Position numbers and translations under genes: made by a program. The notes below the pieces were generated by a model. It was not told where the DNA came from and did no database searches. It worked only from the letters and a program-made list of their open reading frames with translations. From Streptomyces sp. NRRL F-6492 (GTDB lineage Bacteria; Actinomycetota; Actinomycetes; Streptomycetales; Streptomycetaceae): DNA of 49,359 bases. Location: the NCBI RefSeq assembly GCF_001280125.1, contig NZ_LGEG01000237.1, positions 1-49,359 on the forward strand, in the 5' to 3' direction. Shown here piece by piece: positions 27,850 to 36,836 of the stretch (position 1 is its first letter; every line of letters starts with the position of its first letter).

Positions 27850-28006
27850 CCGAACCGCCTCCATCCCCGTGACCTGCTTGTTCCCTCGTGTCGCGGACGA
27901 CGCTACGGAGCGGTTGTCACGGGGCTGTGCGGGGCAGCCGTCGGTGGACGCACGGCTACCCATCGGTTGTGTAACAGCGGGGGCGGAGGAGGTTTCGGGA
28001 GGAGCC

Positions 28007-28933
28007 TCAGGAGAGCGGCAGGCGGTAGAGGCCGCCGTCCAGCGGTTCGACGAGGCCGTCGGCGACCAGGCCGTCGAGGGCCCTGGCCCGCTGCACCGGC
28101 TCGTCCCAGACCGCGTCCAGGGCCTCGCGCGCCACCGGGTCCGGCGAGTCCCGCAGGACGGCGAGGAGCCGCCCCCGGACCTGCCGGTCGGTCCCGGCGT
28201 ACGTCTGGCCGCGCCGCGGCGGGCCGTCGTGCGCCGGCTTCCCCGCGAGCCGCCAGGCGCACTGCCCGGAGATCGGGCAGCGCCCGCAGTCCTCGTTCTT
28301 CGCCGTGCACACGAGCGCGCCCAGCTCCATGGAGGCGGCGGCCCAGCGGGAGGCCGTCTCCTCGTCCTCCGGCAGCAGGGCGCGGGCGAGCCGCCGCTCG
28401 GCGGCCGTGGTCGCGTTCGGCGGGTACTGGACGCCGGTCGCCGCCCGCGCGAAGACCCGGCGCACGTTGGTGTCGAGGACGGCGTGCCGCTGCCCGTAGG
28501 CGAAGGAGGCCACCGCGGCGGCCGTGTACTCCCCGATGCCGGGCAGGGCGAGGAGCTGCCCGTGGTCGCCGGGCACCTCCCCGCCGTGCCGCTCCGTTAT
28601 GGCCGCGGCCGCCGCGTGCAGCCGCAGCGCCCGGCGCGGATAGCCCAGCCGGCCCCAGGCGCGGACCGCCTCGCCGGGGGCCTCGGCGGCCAGGTCGGCC
28701 GGGCGGGGCCAGCGCGCGAGCCACTGCTCGTACACCGGCAGGACCCGGACGACCGGGGTCTGCTGGAGCATGAACTCGCTCACCATGACCCCCCAGGCAC
28801 CGGCTTCGGGGCGGCGCCAGGGCAGGTCGCGGGCGTGCTGGTCGAACCAGGCGAGGACGGGCCGGTGCAGCTCGGCGGGGACGGCGGGGACCCCGGGGAT
28901 CTCGGCGGCGGAGGGCGTGTCGATGGAAGTCAT
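28007..28933 (-). CDS. mutY: A/G-specific adenine glycosylase
   Basis: 308 residues from ATG 28933. MutY removes adenine mispaired with 8-oxoguanine. Seen: LPWRRPEAGAWGVMVSEFMLQQTPV (Glu53 catalytic), the helix-hairpin-helix LPGIGEYTAAAVASFAYG, catalytic-type Asp154 in AVLDTNVRRVFAR, and the iron-sulfur cluster Cys209-x6-Cys216-x2-Cys219-x5-Cys225. The C-terminal MutT-like domain of E. coli MutY is absent; instead about 60 residues look like a small helical/winged end (LLAVLRDSPDPVAREALD; GLVEPLDGGLYRLPLS), which is usual for actinobacteria. The gene is downstream of, and in the same direction as, the PAP2 gene. Confidence 0.94.
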   Translation of the reverse strand: MTSIDTPSAAEIPGVPAVPAELHRPVLAWFDQHARDLPWRRPEAGAWGVMVSEFMLQQTPVVRVLPVYEQWLARWPRPADLAAEAPGEAVRAWGRLGYPRRALRLHAAAAAITERHGGEVPGDHGQLLALPGIGEYTAAAVASFAYGQRHAVLDTNVRRVFARAATGVQYPPNATTAAERRLARALLPEDEETASRWAAASMELGALVCTAKNEDCGRCPISGQCAWRLAGKPAHDGPPRRGQTYAGTDRQVRGRLLAVLRDSPDPVAREALDAVWDEPVQRARALDGLVADGLVEPLDGGLYRLPLS

Positions 28934-28967
28934 GGCACCTCCGATCCTGACACGACTCCGGGGTGTT

Positions 28968-29993
28968 TCAGTGCGCGTCGTACGGCGAGCTCCGCCGCGG
29001 CCCGGAGGGCGGGGAGGCGGGGTCCTCGTACGCGGGGACGGGGTTCCCGTACGAGGGATCCGGGTTTCCGTACACGGGGTCGGGGTTCCCGTACGCGGGA
29101 TCCGGGGTCCCGTACGCGGGGGCCGACCCGTACGGGGAGGCGGAGCCGTACGGGGCGGAGGGGTCGTGCGCGGGGGCGGCCCCGTACGGGCCGGAGGCGT
29201 CGTACGGAGGCGTGGACCCGTACGGGGCGGCGGGGTCGTACGAAGGGGACGACCCGTACGCGGGGGCGGCGGCCCCGTACGAGGGCCCGGGGTTCCCGTA
29301 CGTGGGATCGGGGCTGCCGTACGCGGGATCCGGGTTCCCGTACGCGGGATCGGGGTTCCCGTACGCGGGAGCGGGCATCTGGGGGCCCCGGCCCGCGCAC
29401 CACACCACCACCGTGTTCCGGCTCGACCGGGCCGTCTCCACCAGGGACCGCACCGGCGGCTCCGCGAACCGCATCACCAGGAAGGCGACCAGACCGCCGA
29501 GGAGCAGGCCGGCGGTCACGTCGTGCGGGTAGTGCACGCCGACGAAGACCCGGGAGGCGGCCATGAGCATCGCCATCGGCACCGTGAACCGGCCCATCCC
29601 GCGCCAGGACAGGGCGAGGGCGATCGCGGCGGCTCCCGCGATGGCCGAGTGGTTGCTGGGGAAGGACCAGTCGCCGTACGGCGGGCAGGTGACGAGCGAG
29701 GCGGGCGCTCCGGCGACCGCGCGGCACGGACGTTCCTCGTCGATCAGCGACTTCAGCGACTCGCTCACCACGTAGCCGAAGGCGGTGGCGAGCGGGGCGA
29801 GCAGCGCGAGCGCCATCGCCCGGCTCGAACCGTCGCGGGTGCGCCACCAGCCGGCCAGGAAGAGCACGCCGAAGAGCAGCAGTCCGGCCTCGGTCCAGAC
29901 CTCGGCGAGCAGCTGGAACCAGTGCGGCGTGGTGTGGGCGAGGTCGGCGACGTCGAGATACAGACGATCGGAGAGGTCGAGGAGGGTGTCCAT
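28968..29993 (-). CDS. PAP2-type membrane phosphatase with long repeat tail
   Basis: 341 residues from ATG 29993. About five to six TM helices fill residues 1-180. The three phosphatase motifs are complete: KSLIDEERP (81-89), SFPSNHSA (about 110-117) and SRVFVGVHYPHD (148-159). Such enzymes dephosphorylate lipid phosphates such as undecaprenyl or phosphatidylglycerol phosphate. Residues about 208-340 are a Pro/Tyr/Gly/Asp-rich tail of irregular repeats (YGNPDPA and relatives) with no predicted structure; its topology is uncertain. A longer frame runs upstream but covers the divergent promoter region. Its stop is 34 bp upstream of the mutY start. Confidence 0.9.
   Translation of the reverse strand: MDTLLDLSDRLYLDVADLAHTTPHWFQLLAEVWTEAGLLLFGVLFLAGWWRTRDGSSRAMALALLAPLATAFGYVVSESLKSLIDEERPCRAVAGAPASLVTCPPYGDWSFPSNHSAIAGAAAIALALSWRGMGRFTVPMAMLMAASRVFVGVHYPHDVTAGLLLGGLVAFLVMRFAEPPVRSLVETARSSRNTVVVWCAGRGPQMPAPAYGNPDPAYGNPDPAYGSPDPTYGNPGPSYGAAAPAYGSSPSYDPAAPYGSTPPYDASGPYGAAPAHDPSAPYGSASPYGSAPAYGTPDPAYGNPDPVYGNPDPSYGNPVPAYEDPASPPSGPRRSSPYDAH
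29028..29372 (-). repeat. Degenerate in-frame repeats in the PAP2 tail
   Basis: Units of 18 to 21 bp built around CCGTACGCGGGATC code for (A/P)YGNPDP-like heptads. The block is densest at 29028-29110 and 29290-29372, with looser PYGS/YD-type units between. The same DNA is open on the other strand as GSGFPYA-type repeats, an artefact of composition. Confidence 0.85.
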
Positions 29994-30216
29994 GGGGAAC
30001 GACGCTAACCGGAATCCGGAGCGCCTCGTCCCGGGCCGCCGGCCGGAACGGACCCCGCCGAAAGCGGGGTGAGCCGATTCGCTCCGGTTGGACCCGTTTT
30101 CACTCGCGGGCCCGGAAAAAGTTCCCGGAAAGAGGGGTGTGATCATCGGCAAAACTTGGGGTCTCGGGCGGCGGGTGGGGCGGGAGTTGGGCCCGATCTC
30201 TCGTAAGGTTCGGCTC

Positions 30217-31092
30217 GTGGGATCTTTGCGCAATCCGGTCGGGCCGCTTCCCTCCACCATCTACTGGCGACGGAGGGCGGTCGCGCTGTGCCTGGTGGCA
30301 CTCCTCGCCCTGCTCACCGTGTGGGCCGTGACGTCCGGCGGCGGGGGCGGGAAGAAGCCGAACGACTCCGCCAACGGCTCGTCGCCCACCCCGCCCTCGA
30401 TCACGCCCGGACCCTCCGGATCGGGGCCGGCGATCAGCCAACAGCCCGGCGGGCGCGACGAGTCGGGCGACGAGGACGAGACCTCCGGCGGCAACGGCGG
30501 TACGGGATCCGGTGGTGCGGGATCGGGCGGCACGGACGCGGGCGCGGATGCCGGTACGGGCTCCGGGGGCGCGGACTCCGCCGGTTCGACCGGCTCCGGG
30601 GACCCCGCCAAGAACGGTGACGGCGACGGCGCCGGGGGCGACGGCGGCGCGGGCACCGGCGCGGGGCAGCAGCTCCCGGCCGACTCGCCGCTCCCCAACT
30701 GCCCCGCCGGATCCATCCAGTTGACGCTCAAGTCCGTCAAGGTCACCTACGAGGCGGGGGAGAAGCCCCGCTTCCAGCTCATCGCGAGGAACACCTCGGC
30801 CGCCGCCTGCAAGGCCGACTTCGGCCCCCGCAACGCGGTCCTGACGATCAGCGACGCCAAGGACGACGAGATCTGGTCCTCCGCCCACTGCCCGCGCCCC
30901 GGCACCCCGCTCCTGCTGCGCCTCCCCGCGGGGGCGACGGTCACCCACGCCGTGGAGTGGGACCGCGGACGCAGCGCCCCGCAGTGCGCCACGGCCCCGG
31001 CGGGCAAGGCCGGTCCCGGCACCTACCTGGTGGAGGCCGCGATGCCGGGCGTGAAGATCCTCCCGGCCTCGTTCACGCTCGCCAAGGACTGA
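30217..31092 (+). CDS. Membrane-anchored protein with disordered linker and beta-rich outer domain
   Basis: 291 residues from GTG 30217 (AAGG lies about 10 bases ahead); the frame is open further up but this start matches the conserved beginning GSLRNPVGPLPSTIYWRRR. One TM helix spans about 23-42 (AVALCLVALLALLTVWAV). Residues 45-165 are Gly/Ser/Asp/Thr-rich low complexity. The last ~125 residues start LPNCPAGSIQLTLKSVKVTYEAGEKPRF and look like an Ig-like beta domain with three or four Cys. The protein should be anchored in the membrane with its domain outside. A conserved Streptomyces protein, function unknown. It faces the PAP2 gene across a 223-bp divergent gap. Confidence 0.82.
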   Translation: MGSLRNPVGPLPSTIYWRRRAVALCLVALLALLTVWAVTSGGGGGKKPNDSANGSSPTPPSITPGPSGSGPAISQQPGGRDESGDEDETSGGNGGTGSGGAGSGGTDAGADAGTGSGGADSAGSTGSGDPAKNGDGDGAGGDGGAGTGAGQQLPADSPLPNCPAGSIQLTLKSVKVTYEAGEKPRFQLIARNTSAAACKADFGPRNAVLTISDAKDDEIWSSAHCPRPGTPLLLRLPAGATVTHAVEWDRGRSAPQCATAPAGKAGPGTYLVEAAMPGVKILPASFTLAKD

Positions 31093-31103
31093 GAGCCCGG
31101 CGG

Positions 31104-31171
31104 CCCCGACCCCGACCCGCCGGACGGGCGCTGGGACCTCCCCGACCCCGACCCGCCGGACGGGCGCTGGG
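31104..31171. repeat. Two 32-bp direct repeats with 36-bp period between convergent genes
   Basis: Identical copies at 31104-31135 and 31140-31171 read CCCCGACCCCGACCCGCC then GGACGGGCGCTGGG. A diverged third copy follows to about 31205. Each has a short CGCC-GGAC-GGCG-like stem. The block lies between the membrane-anchored protein gene and disA and may act as a multi-hairpin terminator. Confidence 0.75.
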
Positions 31172-31202
31172 GCCCACCCGGCCACGACCTGCCGAACGGG
31201 CC

Positions 31203-32327
31203 CTAGACGTACCGCTCCAGGATCGAGGACTCCGCGAGCCGGGACAGGCCCTCGCGGACGCTGCGGGCGCGGGCCTCGCCGACGCCGTCGACGGCCTGGA
31301 GGTCGTCGACGCTGGCCGCGAGGAGCTTCTGCAGCCCGCCGAAGTGCTCCACGAGCCGCTCGATGATCGCGCCGGGCAGCCGCGGCACCTTCGCGAGGAG
31401 CCGGTAGCCGCGCGGCGAGACGGCCGAGTCGAGGGTCTCGGGCGAGCCGCTGTAGCCGAGGGCCCGGGCCACGACCGGGAGTTCGAGCAGCTCGGTGTGG
31501 GAGAGCGCGTCCAGCTCGGTGAGCGCCTCCGGGACCGTCCGCGAGCGCTTCGCCGTCGGCTCCGGCACGTAGTCCCGGATGACCAGCTCGCGCTCCGGCT
31601 CCACGCCCGCGATCAACTCGTCCAGCTGGAGCGAGAGCAGCCGCCCGTCGGTGCCGAGCTCGACCACGTACTCGGCGATCTCGGTGGCGATCCGGCGGAC
31701 CATCTCCAGGCGCTGCGCGACGGCGGTGACGTCCCGGACCGTGACCAGGTCCTCGATCTCCAGGGCGGAGAGCGTGCCCGCCACCTCGTCGAGCCGGAGC
31801 TTGTACCGCTCCAGGGTCGCGAGCGCCTGGTTGGCGCGGGACAGGATCGCGGCCGACTCCTCCAGGACCCGGCGCTCGCCGTGCACGTACAGCGCGATCA
31901 GACGCATCGACTGGGAGACGGAGACGACCGGGAAGTTGCACTGCTTGGAGACCCGGTCCGCGGTGCGGTGGCGGGTGCCGGTCTCCTCGGTGGGGATGGA
32001 GGCGTCCGGGACCAGCTGCACGCCCGCCCGGTGGATCTTGGTGATGTCCTTGTCGAGGACGAGCGCGCCGTCGAGCTTGCACAGCTCGCGCAGGCGGGTG
32101 GCGGTGAACTCGACGTCCAGCACGAAGCCGCCGGTGCACATCGAATCGACCGCTTTGTCCAGGCCGAGCACGATGAGACCGCCCGTGTTTCCCCGGAGGA
32201 TCCGCTCCAGGCCGTCGCGCAGGGCGGTGCCCGGCGCGACCGCGCTCAGGGCGGCGCGCATCAGCGCTTCACTGCCGGAGCCCGCGCCGGATTTCCCAGG
32301 AGCTGCTGCCCCGTCCTTGGCTGCCAC
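31203..32327 (-). CDS. disA: DNA integrity scanning protein DisA (diadenylate cyclase)
   Basis: 374 residues from GTG 32327, which has GGAGGAG about 6 bases ahead. DisA makes c-di-AMP from two ATP and pauses at branched DNA. The DAC domain shows [12 protein letters not shown], the DGA motif (86-88, LDGALVLD), and RHR (119-121, [10 protein letters not shown]), all required for catalysis. A helical linker follows, and the C-terminal helix-hairpin-helix reads [27 protein letters not shown]. Length is standard. radA is the next gene upstream on the same strand, an arrangement known in other bacteria where RadA influences DisA. The gap to radA is 223 bp, so co-transcription is possible but unproven. 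Confidence 0.97.
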   Translation of the reverse strand: MAAKDGAAAPGKSGAGSGSEALMRAALSAVAPGTALRDGLERILRGNTGGLIVLGLDKAVDSMCTGGFVLDVEFTATRLRELCKLDGALVLDKDITKIHRAGVQLVPDASIPTEETGTRHRTADRVSKQCNFPVVSVSQSMRLIALYVHGERRVLEESAAILSRANQALATLERYKLRLDEVAGTLSALEIEDLVTVRDVTAVAQRLEMVRRIATEIAEYVVELGTDGRLLSLQLDELIAGVEPERELVIRDYVPEPTAKRSRTVPEALTELDALSHTELLELPVVARALGYSGSPETLDSAVSPRGYRLLAKVPRLPGAIIERLVEHFGGLQKLLAASVDDLQAVDGVGEARARSVREGLSRLAESSILERYV

Positions 32328-32550
32328 TGCACTCCTCCGGCTCGTACGGATGGGCGAGACCAGGGCAAAGTCTAGCGACACCGCCCCGCCGCCCTCCGCC
32401 CCCGACCGCACGCGGGTGGTTCGGAAGGGGTCCCCACCTCGGACCGGACCCGCCCTCCCGCCCGTCGAAAGGCCCCTCACCAGGGCCTCCGGCGGGCGTC
32501 CCCACACCCACCGGAAGGCCCTCGTCCGCCTCCCGGAAGGTCCCCGTCCC

Positions 32551-33954
32551 CTACCCCTCCGAGCCCTCCGGCGCCTTCGCGCGCCGGCTGCGGGGCAGGA
32601 CCCGCAGCGCGTCGCCCATGTCCGCGACCTCCGTCACCTTCATGCCCGGCGGCACCTTCCCCGGGTCCGTCGGGACCAGCGCGTGGGTGAAGCCGAGCCG
32701 GTGCGCCTCCGCGAGGCGGCGCTGCACGCCCGTCACCCGCCGCACCTCGCCCGCGAGCCCGACCTCCCCGATCGCCACCAGGTTCTTCGGCAGCGGGGTG
32801 TCGCTCGCGGCGGAGGCCAGCGCGAGCGCGATCGCCAGGTCGGCGGCCGGCTCGGAGAGCTTCACGCCGCCCACGGTCGCGCTGTAGATGTCCCGCTTCC
32901 CGAGCGCGCTGATCCGTCCGCGCTGCTCCAGGACCGCCAGCATCATCGAGACCCGGGAGGTCTCCAGACCGGAGACGGTCCGGCGCGGAGAGGGGATCTG
33001 GGAGTCCACCGTCAGCGACTGGACCTCGGCGACGAGCGGCCGGCGGCCCTCCAGGGTGACCGTCAGACACGTGCCCGGCACGGCCACGTCGCGCCGGGTC
33101 AGGAAGAGGCCGGACGGGTCGGCGAGCCCCGTGATCCCCTCGTCGTGCAGCTCGAAGCAGCCGACCTCGTCGGTCGCCCCGTACCGGTTCTTCACGCCCC
33201 GCACGAGCCGCAGGCGCGCGTGCCGGTCGCCCTCGAAGCTCAGGACGACGTCGACCAGGTGCTCCAGGAGCCGGGGGCCCGCGATGGCCCCGTCCTTGGT
33301 GACGTGGCCGACCAGGAGCGTGGACATCCCGCGCTCCTTGGAGGCCCGGATCAGCGCGCCCGCGACCTCGCGGACCTGCGCCATGCCGCCGGGCGCGCCG
33401 TCGATCTCGGGCGAGGCGATCGTCTGCACCGAGTCCAGGATCAGCAGCGACGGCTTCACCGCGTCGAGGTGCCCGAGGACCGCCGACAGGTCGGTCTCGG
33501 CCGCCAGGTACAGGTGGTCGCTGAGCGCGTGGATCCGGTCGGCGCGCAGCCGGACCTGGCTCGCGGACTCCTCGCCCGTGACGTACAGCGTGCGGTGCTC
33601 GTCGCTCGCCGCCTTCGCCGCCACGTCGAGCAGCAGCGTCGACTTGCCGACGCCCGGCTCGCCCGCGAGCAGCACCACGGCGCCCGGCACGAGCCCCCCG
33701 CCGAGGACCCGGTCCAGCTCGTCGACGCCGGTCGAGCGGGCGGTCGCCTGCCGGCCGTCGACCTGGCCGATGGGGAGGGCGGCGGTGGAGACCCGGCCCG
33801 CGGCGGTCGTCCGGACGGCGGGCGCGCCGTACTCCTCCACCGTCCCCCAGGCCTGGCACTCGGGACAGCGGCCGAGCCACTTGGCCGTCTGCCAGCCGCA
33901 CTCGGTGCAGCGGTAGGACGGTCGCTCCTTGGCGGATTTCGTACGGGCAGCCAT
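32551..33954 (-). CDS. radA: DNA repair protein RadA/Sms
   Basis: 467 residues from ATG 33954. Zinc finger Cys16-x2-Cys19-x10-Cys30-x2-Cys33 ([20 protein letters not shown]), RecA-like core with Walker [14 protein letters not shown] (98-105), [10 protein letters not shown] (Walker B), the RadA-specific KNRYG motif ([14 protein letters not shown]), and the C-terminal Lon-protease-like domain ([32 protein letters not shown]). RadA helps branch migration during recombination. It is transcribed towards disA and is divergent from the sigma-like/BACON gene at 34141. Confidence 0.96.
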   Translation of the reverse strand: MAARTKSAKERPSYRCTECGWQTAKWLGRCPECQAWGTVEEYGAPAVRTTAAGRVSTAALPIGQVDGRQATARSTGVDELDRVLGGGLVPGAVVLLAGEPGVGKSTLLLDVAAKAASDEHRTLYVTGEESASQVRLRADRIHALSDHLYLAAETDLSAVLGHLDAVKPSLLILDSVQTIASPEIDGAPGGMAQVREVAGALIRASKERGMSTLLVGHVTKDGAIAGPRLLEHLVDVVLSFEGDRHARLRLVRGVKNRYGATDEVGCFELHDEGITGLADPSGLFLTRRDVAVPGTCLTVTLEGRRPLVAEVQSLTVDSQIPSPRRTVSGLETSRVSMMLAVLEQRGRISALGKRDIYSATVGGVKLSEPAADLAIALALASAASDTPLPKNLVAIGEVGLAGEVRRVTGVQRRLAEAHRLGFTHALVPTDPGKVPPGMKVTEVADMGDALRVLPRSRRAKAPEGSEG

Positions 33955-34140
33955 GCGCCCCACCGTAGCCGCCGCCACCGACAACGGGCCCCGGCCCGGC
34001 CCCCGGCGGCCCCGGACCCCGCACGGACCGTCCACACGACGCCGTGTTCCCGTCCTCTTTCGAGCGATACCTTCACCCGTAGGGATGAGAACTGGGCGAC
34101 CGGTACGAAGAATGCCCCCGCTCTTGCCTACGGTCGCCCA

Positions 34141-35934
34141 GTGACGAGCAGCAGGCTGGAAACCCCCGCACGCACCACCGGCGCACACCGGGCGCACCGC
34201 ACCACGGACCAGGGACCGCGCACGCTCGGCCGCCGGCCCCCCGCCCGCTACGAGGCCGCCCTCGACGGCCTCTTCACGTACTGCCTCTCCGTGCTCTGCG
34301 ACCACGACACGGCCACCGCCGTCCTCGGCGACGTCCTCGCCGTGGCCGAGCGCCACCAGGGACGCTGCCCCTCCGACGAGGACGGCCGCACGGCCTGGCT
34401 GTACGCCCTCGCCCGCTGGGCCTGTCTGCGCAGCCTCGGCGAGCAGCGCCGCAAGCGCCAGGGCGCCCACACCGGCCGCCCCGCCGTCACCCCGCCCGAG
34501 CCGCCCCGGGTCTCCGCCGGGACCGCCGAGCGGCACCGCGCCGAACTCGCCCTCCTCGCCTGGCCCGAGGCGGCCGGCACCACGCCCGAGCAGCGCGAGG
34601 CCCTGGAGCTCGCCGTCCGGCACGGCCTCCACCACCGCCAGGTCGCCGCCGTCCTCTCCCTCGACCCGCTCGCCGCCCGCGAGCTCCTGGCCACCGCCGG
34701 CTGCGAGGTCGAGCGCACCCGCGCCGCCCTCGCCGTCGTCGAGACCGGCAGCTGCCCCACCGTCGCCCGGCTCACCGGCGACCACCAGGTGCTCCTCTCG
34801 GCGACCCTGCGCGCCGAACTCGTCCGGCACGTGGACGACTGCCCCCGCTGCCGCCGCGCCGCCGAGCGCGTGGGCGCCGGCGGCCCCTGGCCCGGCGCCG
34901 GGTCCCTCCCCCCGGACCGGCTGCCGCTCGTCGAGGCGCCCCGGGCCGCCGCGTACATGGCCATGCTGCACGTGCCCCGCGCGCGTGCCGGCGCCCCGCG
35001 CTTCGCGCCCACCGGCTTCCCCATGGACCCGAAGGACCACACGGCCCGCCGCGACCGGATGCGGGCCCGCGCGGTGACCACCACCGTCGTCGCCGCCGTG
35101 GTCGCCGCCCCCGTCCTCGCCCTGTGGACCTCCTACCGGGGCACCACCGAGACCACCGCCCACGACGGGGGGCGGGTCAGCGCGCGCGAGACGGACGACG
35201 GGGCCGGCCCGGACGGGCGCCCCTACGACCGGTACGAGAACGCGGGCAACGCCCGCGCCACCCCCGAGCCCCGCTTCACCCGGGGCAGCCGCTCCCCGGA
35301 CGTCTCCGTCGAGGTGGTCAGCCCCGGCGGCCCCACCGGCTCCGGGACGCCGTCCAGGCCCGGCGAGCCCGCCCCCGGCTGGGTCACGGTCACCGCGCGC
35401 GGCCACGGCGACCTGACCCTCCTGACGCTCACCGCCGCCGGCGACTCGCCCGTCGCCTGGGAGCTGTGGACGGACGCGCCCTGGCTGTACGTGAGCCGCG
35501 CCTCCGGCACGCTCCGCCCCGGCGAGCAGGTCACGATCGCGGTCCGCGTCGACCACGCGCGCGAACCCGCGGGCGCGTGGAGCGCCCGGATCGGGGTGAA
35601 CCCCTCGGGCGCGGTGGTGCGCATCGCCGGGGCCGGCCGGGCCGGGCCGGGGGAGGTCTTCCACCCGGCCCCGAACATCCCGGGGGAGCCGAAGCCGACG
35701 CCGCCCCCGCCCCCGCCGGTCACGACGGACCCGACCACCCCGCCCACGACCCCGCCGCCGACGACGGAACCGCCGACCACGCCCCCGCCGACCACGGAGG
35801 AACCGCCCACGACCCCGCCGCCGACGACCGAGCCGCCGACCACCCCGCCGCCGACCACGGAGGAACCCCCGCCGACCACGGACCCGGGCACGACCCCGCC
35901 GCCGGCGACGGAGGAACCGCCCCCGTCCTCCTGA
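34141..35934 (+). CDS. Membrane-spanning sigma-like, zinc-finger and BACON-type fusion protein
   Basis: 597 residues from GTG 34141. Residues about 35-105 resemble region 2 of ECF sigma factors (RYEAALDGLFTYCLSVLCDHDTATAVLGDVLAVAE; ALARWACLR), and about 145-195 resemble region 4 (TPEQREALELAVRHGLHHRQVAAVLSLDPLAARELL). Residues about 225-243 look like an anti-sigma zinc motif (RHVDDCPRCRRAAE). One TM helix lies at about 311-330. Outside, about 390-500 form a beta domain with BACON-like text (WLYVSRASGTLRPGEQVTIAV), then a Pro/Thr-rich stalk (520-597). The layout is N-in, C-out. Whether the sigma-like part still binds RNA polymerase is unclear; key contact residues cannot be judged by eye. The gene is divergent from radA. 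Confidence 0.85.
   Translation: MTSSRLETPARTTGAHRAHRTTDQGPRTLGRRPPARYEAALDGLFTYCLSVLCDHDTATAVLGDVLAVAERHQGRCPSDEDGRTAWLYALARWACLRSLGEQRRKRQGAHTGRPAVTPPEPPRVSAGTAERHRAELALLAWPEAAGTTPEQREALELAVRHGLHHRQVAAVLSLDPLAARELLATAGCEVERTRAALAVVETGSCPTVARLTGDHQVLLSATLRAELVRHVDDCPRCRRAAERVGAGGPWPGAGSLPPDRLPLVEAPRAAAYMAMLHVPRARAGAPRFAPTGFPMDPKDHTARRDRMRARAVTTTVVAAVVAAPVLALWTSYRGTTETTAHDGGRVSARETDDGAGPDGRPYDRYENAGNARATPEPRFTRGSRSPDVSVEVVSPGGPTGSGTPSRPGEPAPGWVTVTARGHGDLTLLTLTAAGDSPVAWELWTDAPWLYVSRASGTLRPGEQVTIAVRVDHAREPAGAWSARIGVNPSGAVVRIAGAGRAGPGEVFHPAPNIPGEPKPTPPPPPPVTTDPTTPPTTPPPTTEPPTTPPPTTEEPPTTPPPTTEPPTTPPPTTEEPPPTTDPGTTPPPATEEPPPSS
35700..35930 (+). repeat. Pro/Thr-rich tandem repeats at the end of the BACON-type gene
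   Basis: Units such as TTPPPTTEEPP, encoded by irregular 33- and 24-bp repeats (CCGCCGACCACGGAGGAA-like), make up the last ~75 residues. This looks like a wall-spanning stalk. Confidence 0.85.
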
Positions 35935-35935
35935 G

Positions 35936-36796
35936 CTACCGGACCGGCGGGTCCGCCGGGTGGGGGGCCACCAGCGGCAGCTGCGAGGCGAGCCGGGCCT
36001 CGCACAGGCCGGCCAGCACCCCGTACGCCTCCTCGCCCATCATCTCCGTGAGCTCGGGCCGGTACGTGACGTAGACCGGCTCGCCCGCGCCGTGCGCCGA
36101 GGTGGCCGAGGTGCACCACCAGTGCAGGTCGTGCCCGCCCGGGCCCCAGCCCCTGCGGTCGTACTCCCCGATCGACACCTGGAGCACCCGGGTGTCGTCG
36201 GGCCGGTCGATCCAGTCGTACGTCCGGCGCACCGGCAGCTGCCAGCACACGTCCGGCTTGGTCTCCAGCGGCTCCCGGCCCTCCTTCAGGGCCAGGATGT
36301 GCAGCGAGCAGCCCATGCCGCCCGCGAACCCGGGACGGTTCTGGAAGATGCAGGAGCCCTCCCAGCGGCGGGTCTGCCGGTCGCCGTCCTCGTCCAGCTG
36401 CGTCCAGCCCGTCTCCGTACCGACGTCGTGGAACTGCCACAGCTCCGGCGTGAGCCGGGCCACGTGCTCCGCGACCCGCTTCTCGTCGTCCTCGTCGGAG
36501 AAGTGCGCGCCCAGCGTGCAGCAGCCGTCGTCGGCCCGGCCCGCCTGGATGCCCTGGCAGCCGCTGCCGAAGACACACGTCCAGCGCGAGGTCAGCCAGG
36601 TCAGGTCGCAGCGGAAGACCTGCTCCTCGTCGGCCGGATCGGGAAACTCGACCCACGCGCGCGCGAAGTCCAGGCCCTTCTCGTCCGGCACCACGTCCCT
36701 GCCCCGCTTCCCGGCGCCCCTGGCCGCCCCGGCGGCGCTCACGTCCGCGGTACGGGCACTGTCTTTGTCCTGCTTCGCCTTTTTCGTCTTTGGCAC
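35936..36796 (-). CDS. Uncharacterised Cys-rich conserved protein
   Basis: 286 residues from GTG 36796. A Lys-rich start ([14 protein letters not shown]) leads to a folded region with [23 protein letters not shown], then [20 protein letters not shown] and [36 protein letters not shown]. The Cys spacing (C-x9-C-x5-C-x9-CC, then four more) suggests a metal or iron-sulfur site; it distantly recalls YkgJ/DUF3109-type proteins, but I cannot confirm membership. No signal peptide. It ends 2 bp from the end of the convergent BACON-type gene and starts 41 bp from the divergent phosphatase gene. A Streptomyces-conserved neighbour, function unknown. Confidence 0.8.
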   Translation of the reverse strand: MPKTKKAKQDKDSARTADVSAAGAARGAGKRGRDVVPDEKGLDFARAWVEFPDPADEEQVFRCDLTWLTSRWTCVFGSGCQGIQAGRADDGCCTLGAHFSDEDDEKRVAEHVARLTPELWQFHDVGTETGWTQLDEDGDRQTRRWEGSCIFQNRPGFAGGMGCSLHILALKEGREPLETKPDVCWQLPVRRTYDWIDRPDDTRVLQVSIGEYDRRGWGPGGHDLHWWCTSATSAHGAGEPVYVTYRPELTEMMGEEAYGVLAGLCEARLASQLPLVAPHPADPPVR

Positions 36797-36836
36797 GCTG
36801 TCAAGCGTATGCGGCGCGCGCAGTAGCGTTCCGCCC

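Noticed and set aside
29028..29372. CRISPR-like or non-coding repeat array after the PAP2 gene
   Set aside because: Repeats keep the PAP2 frame, lack unique spacers and end at the gene's stop.
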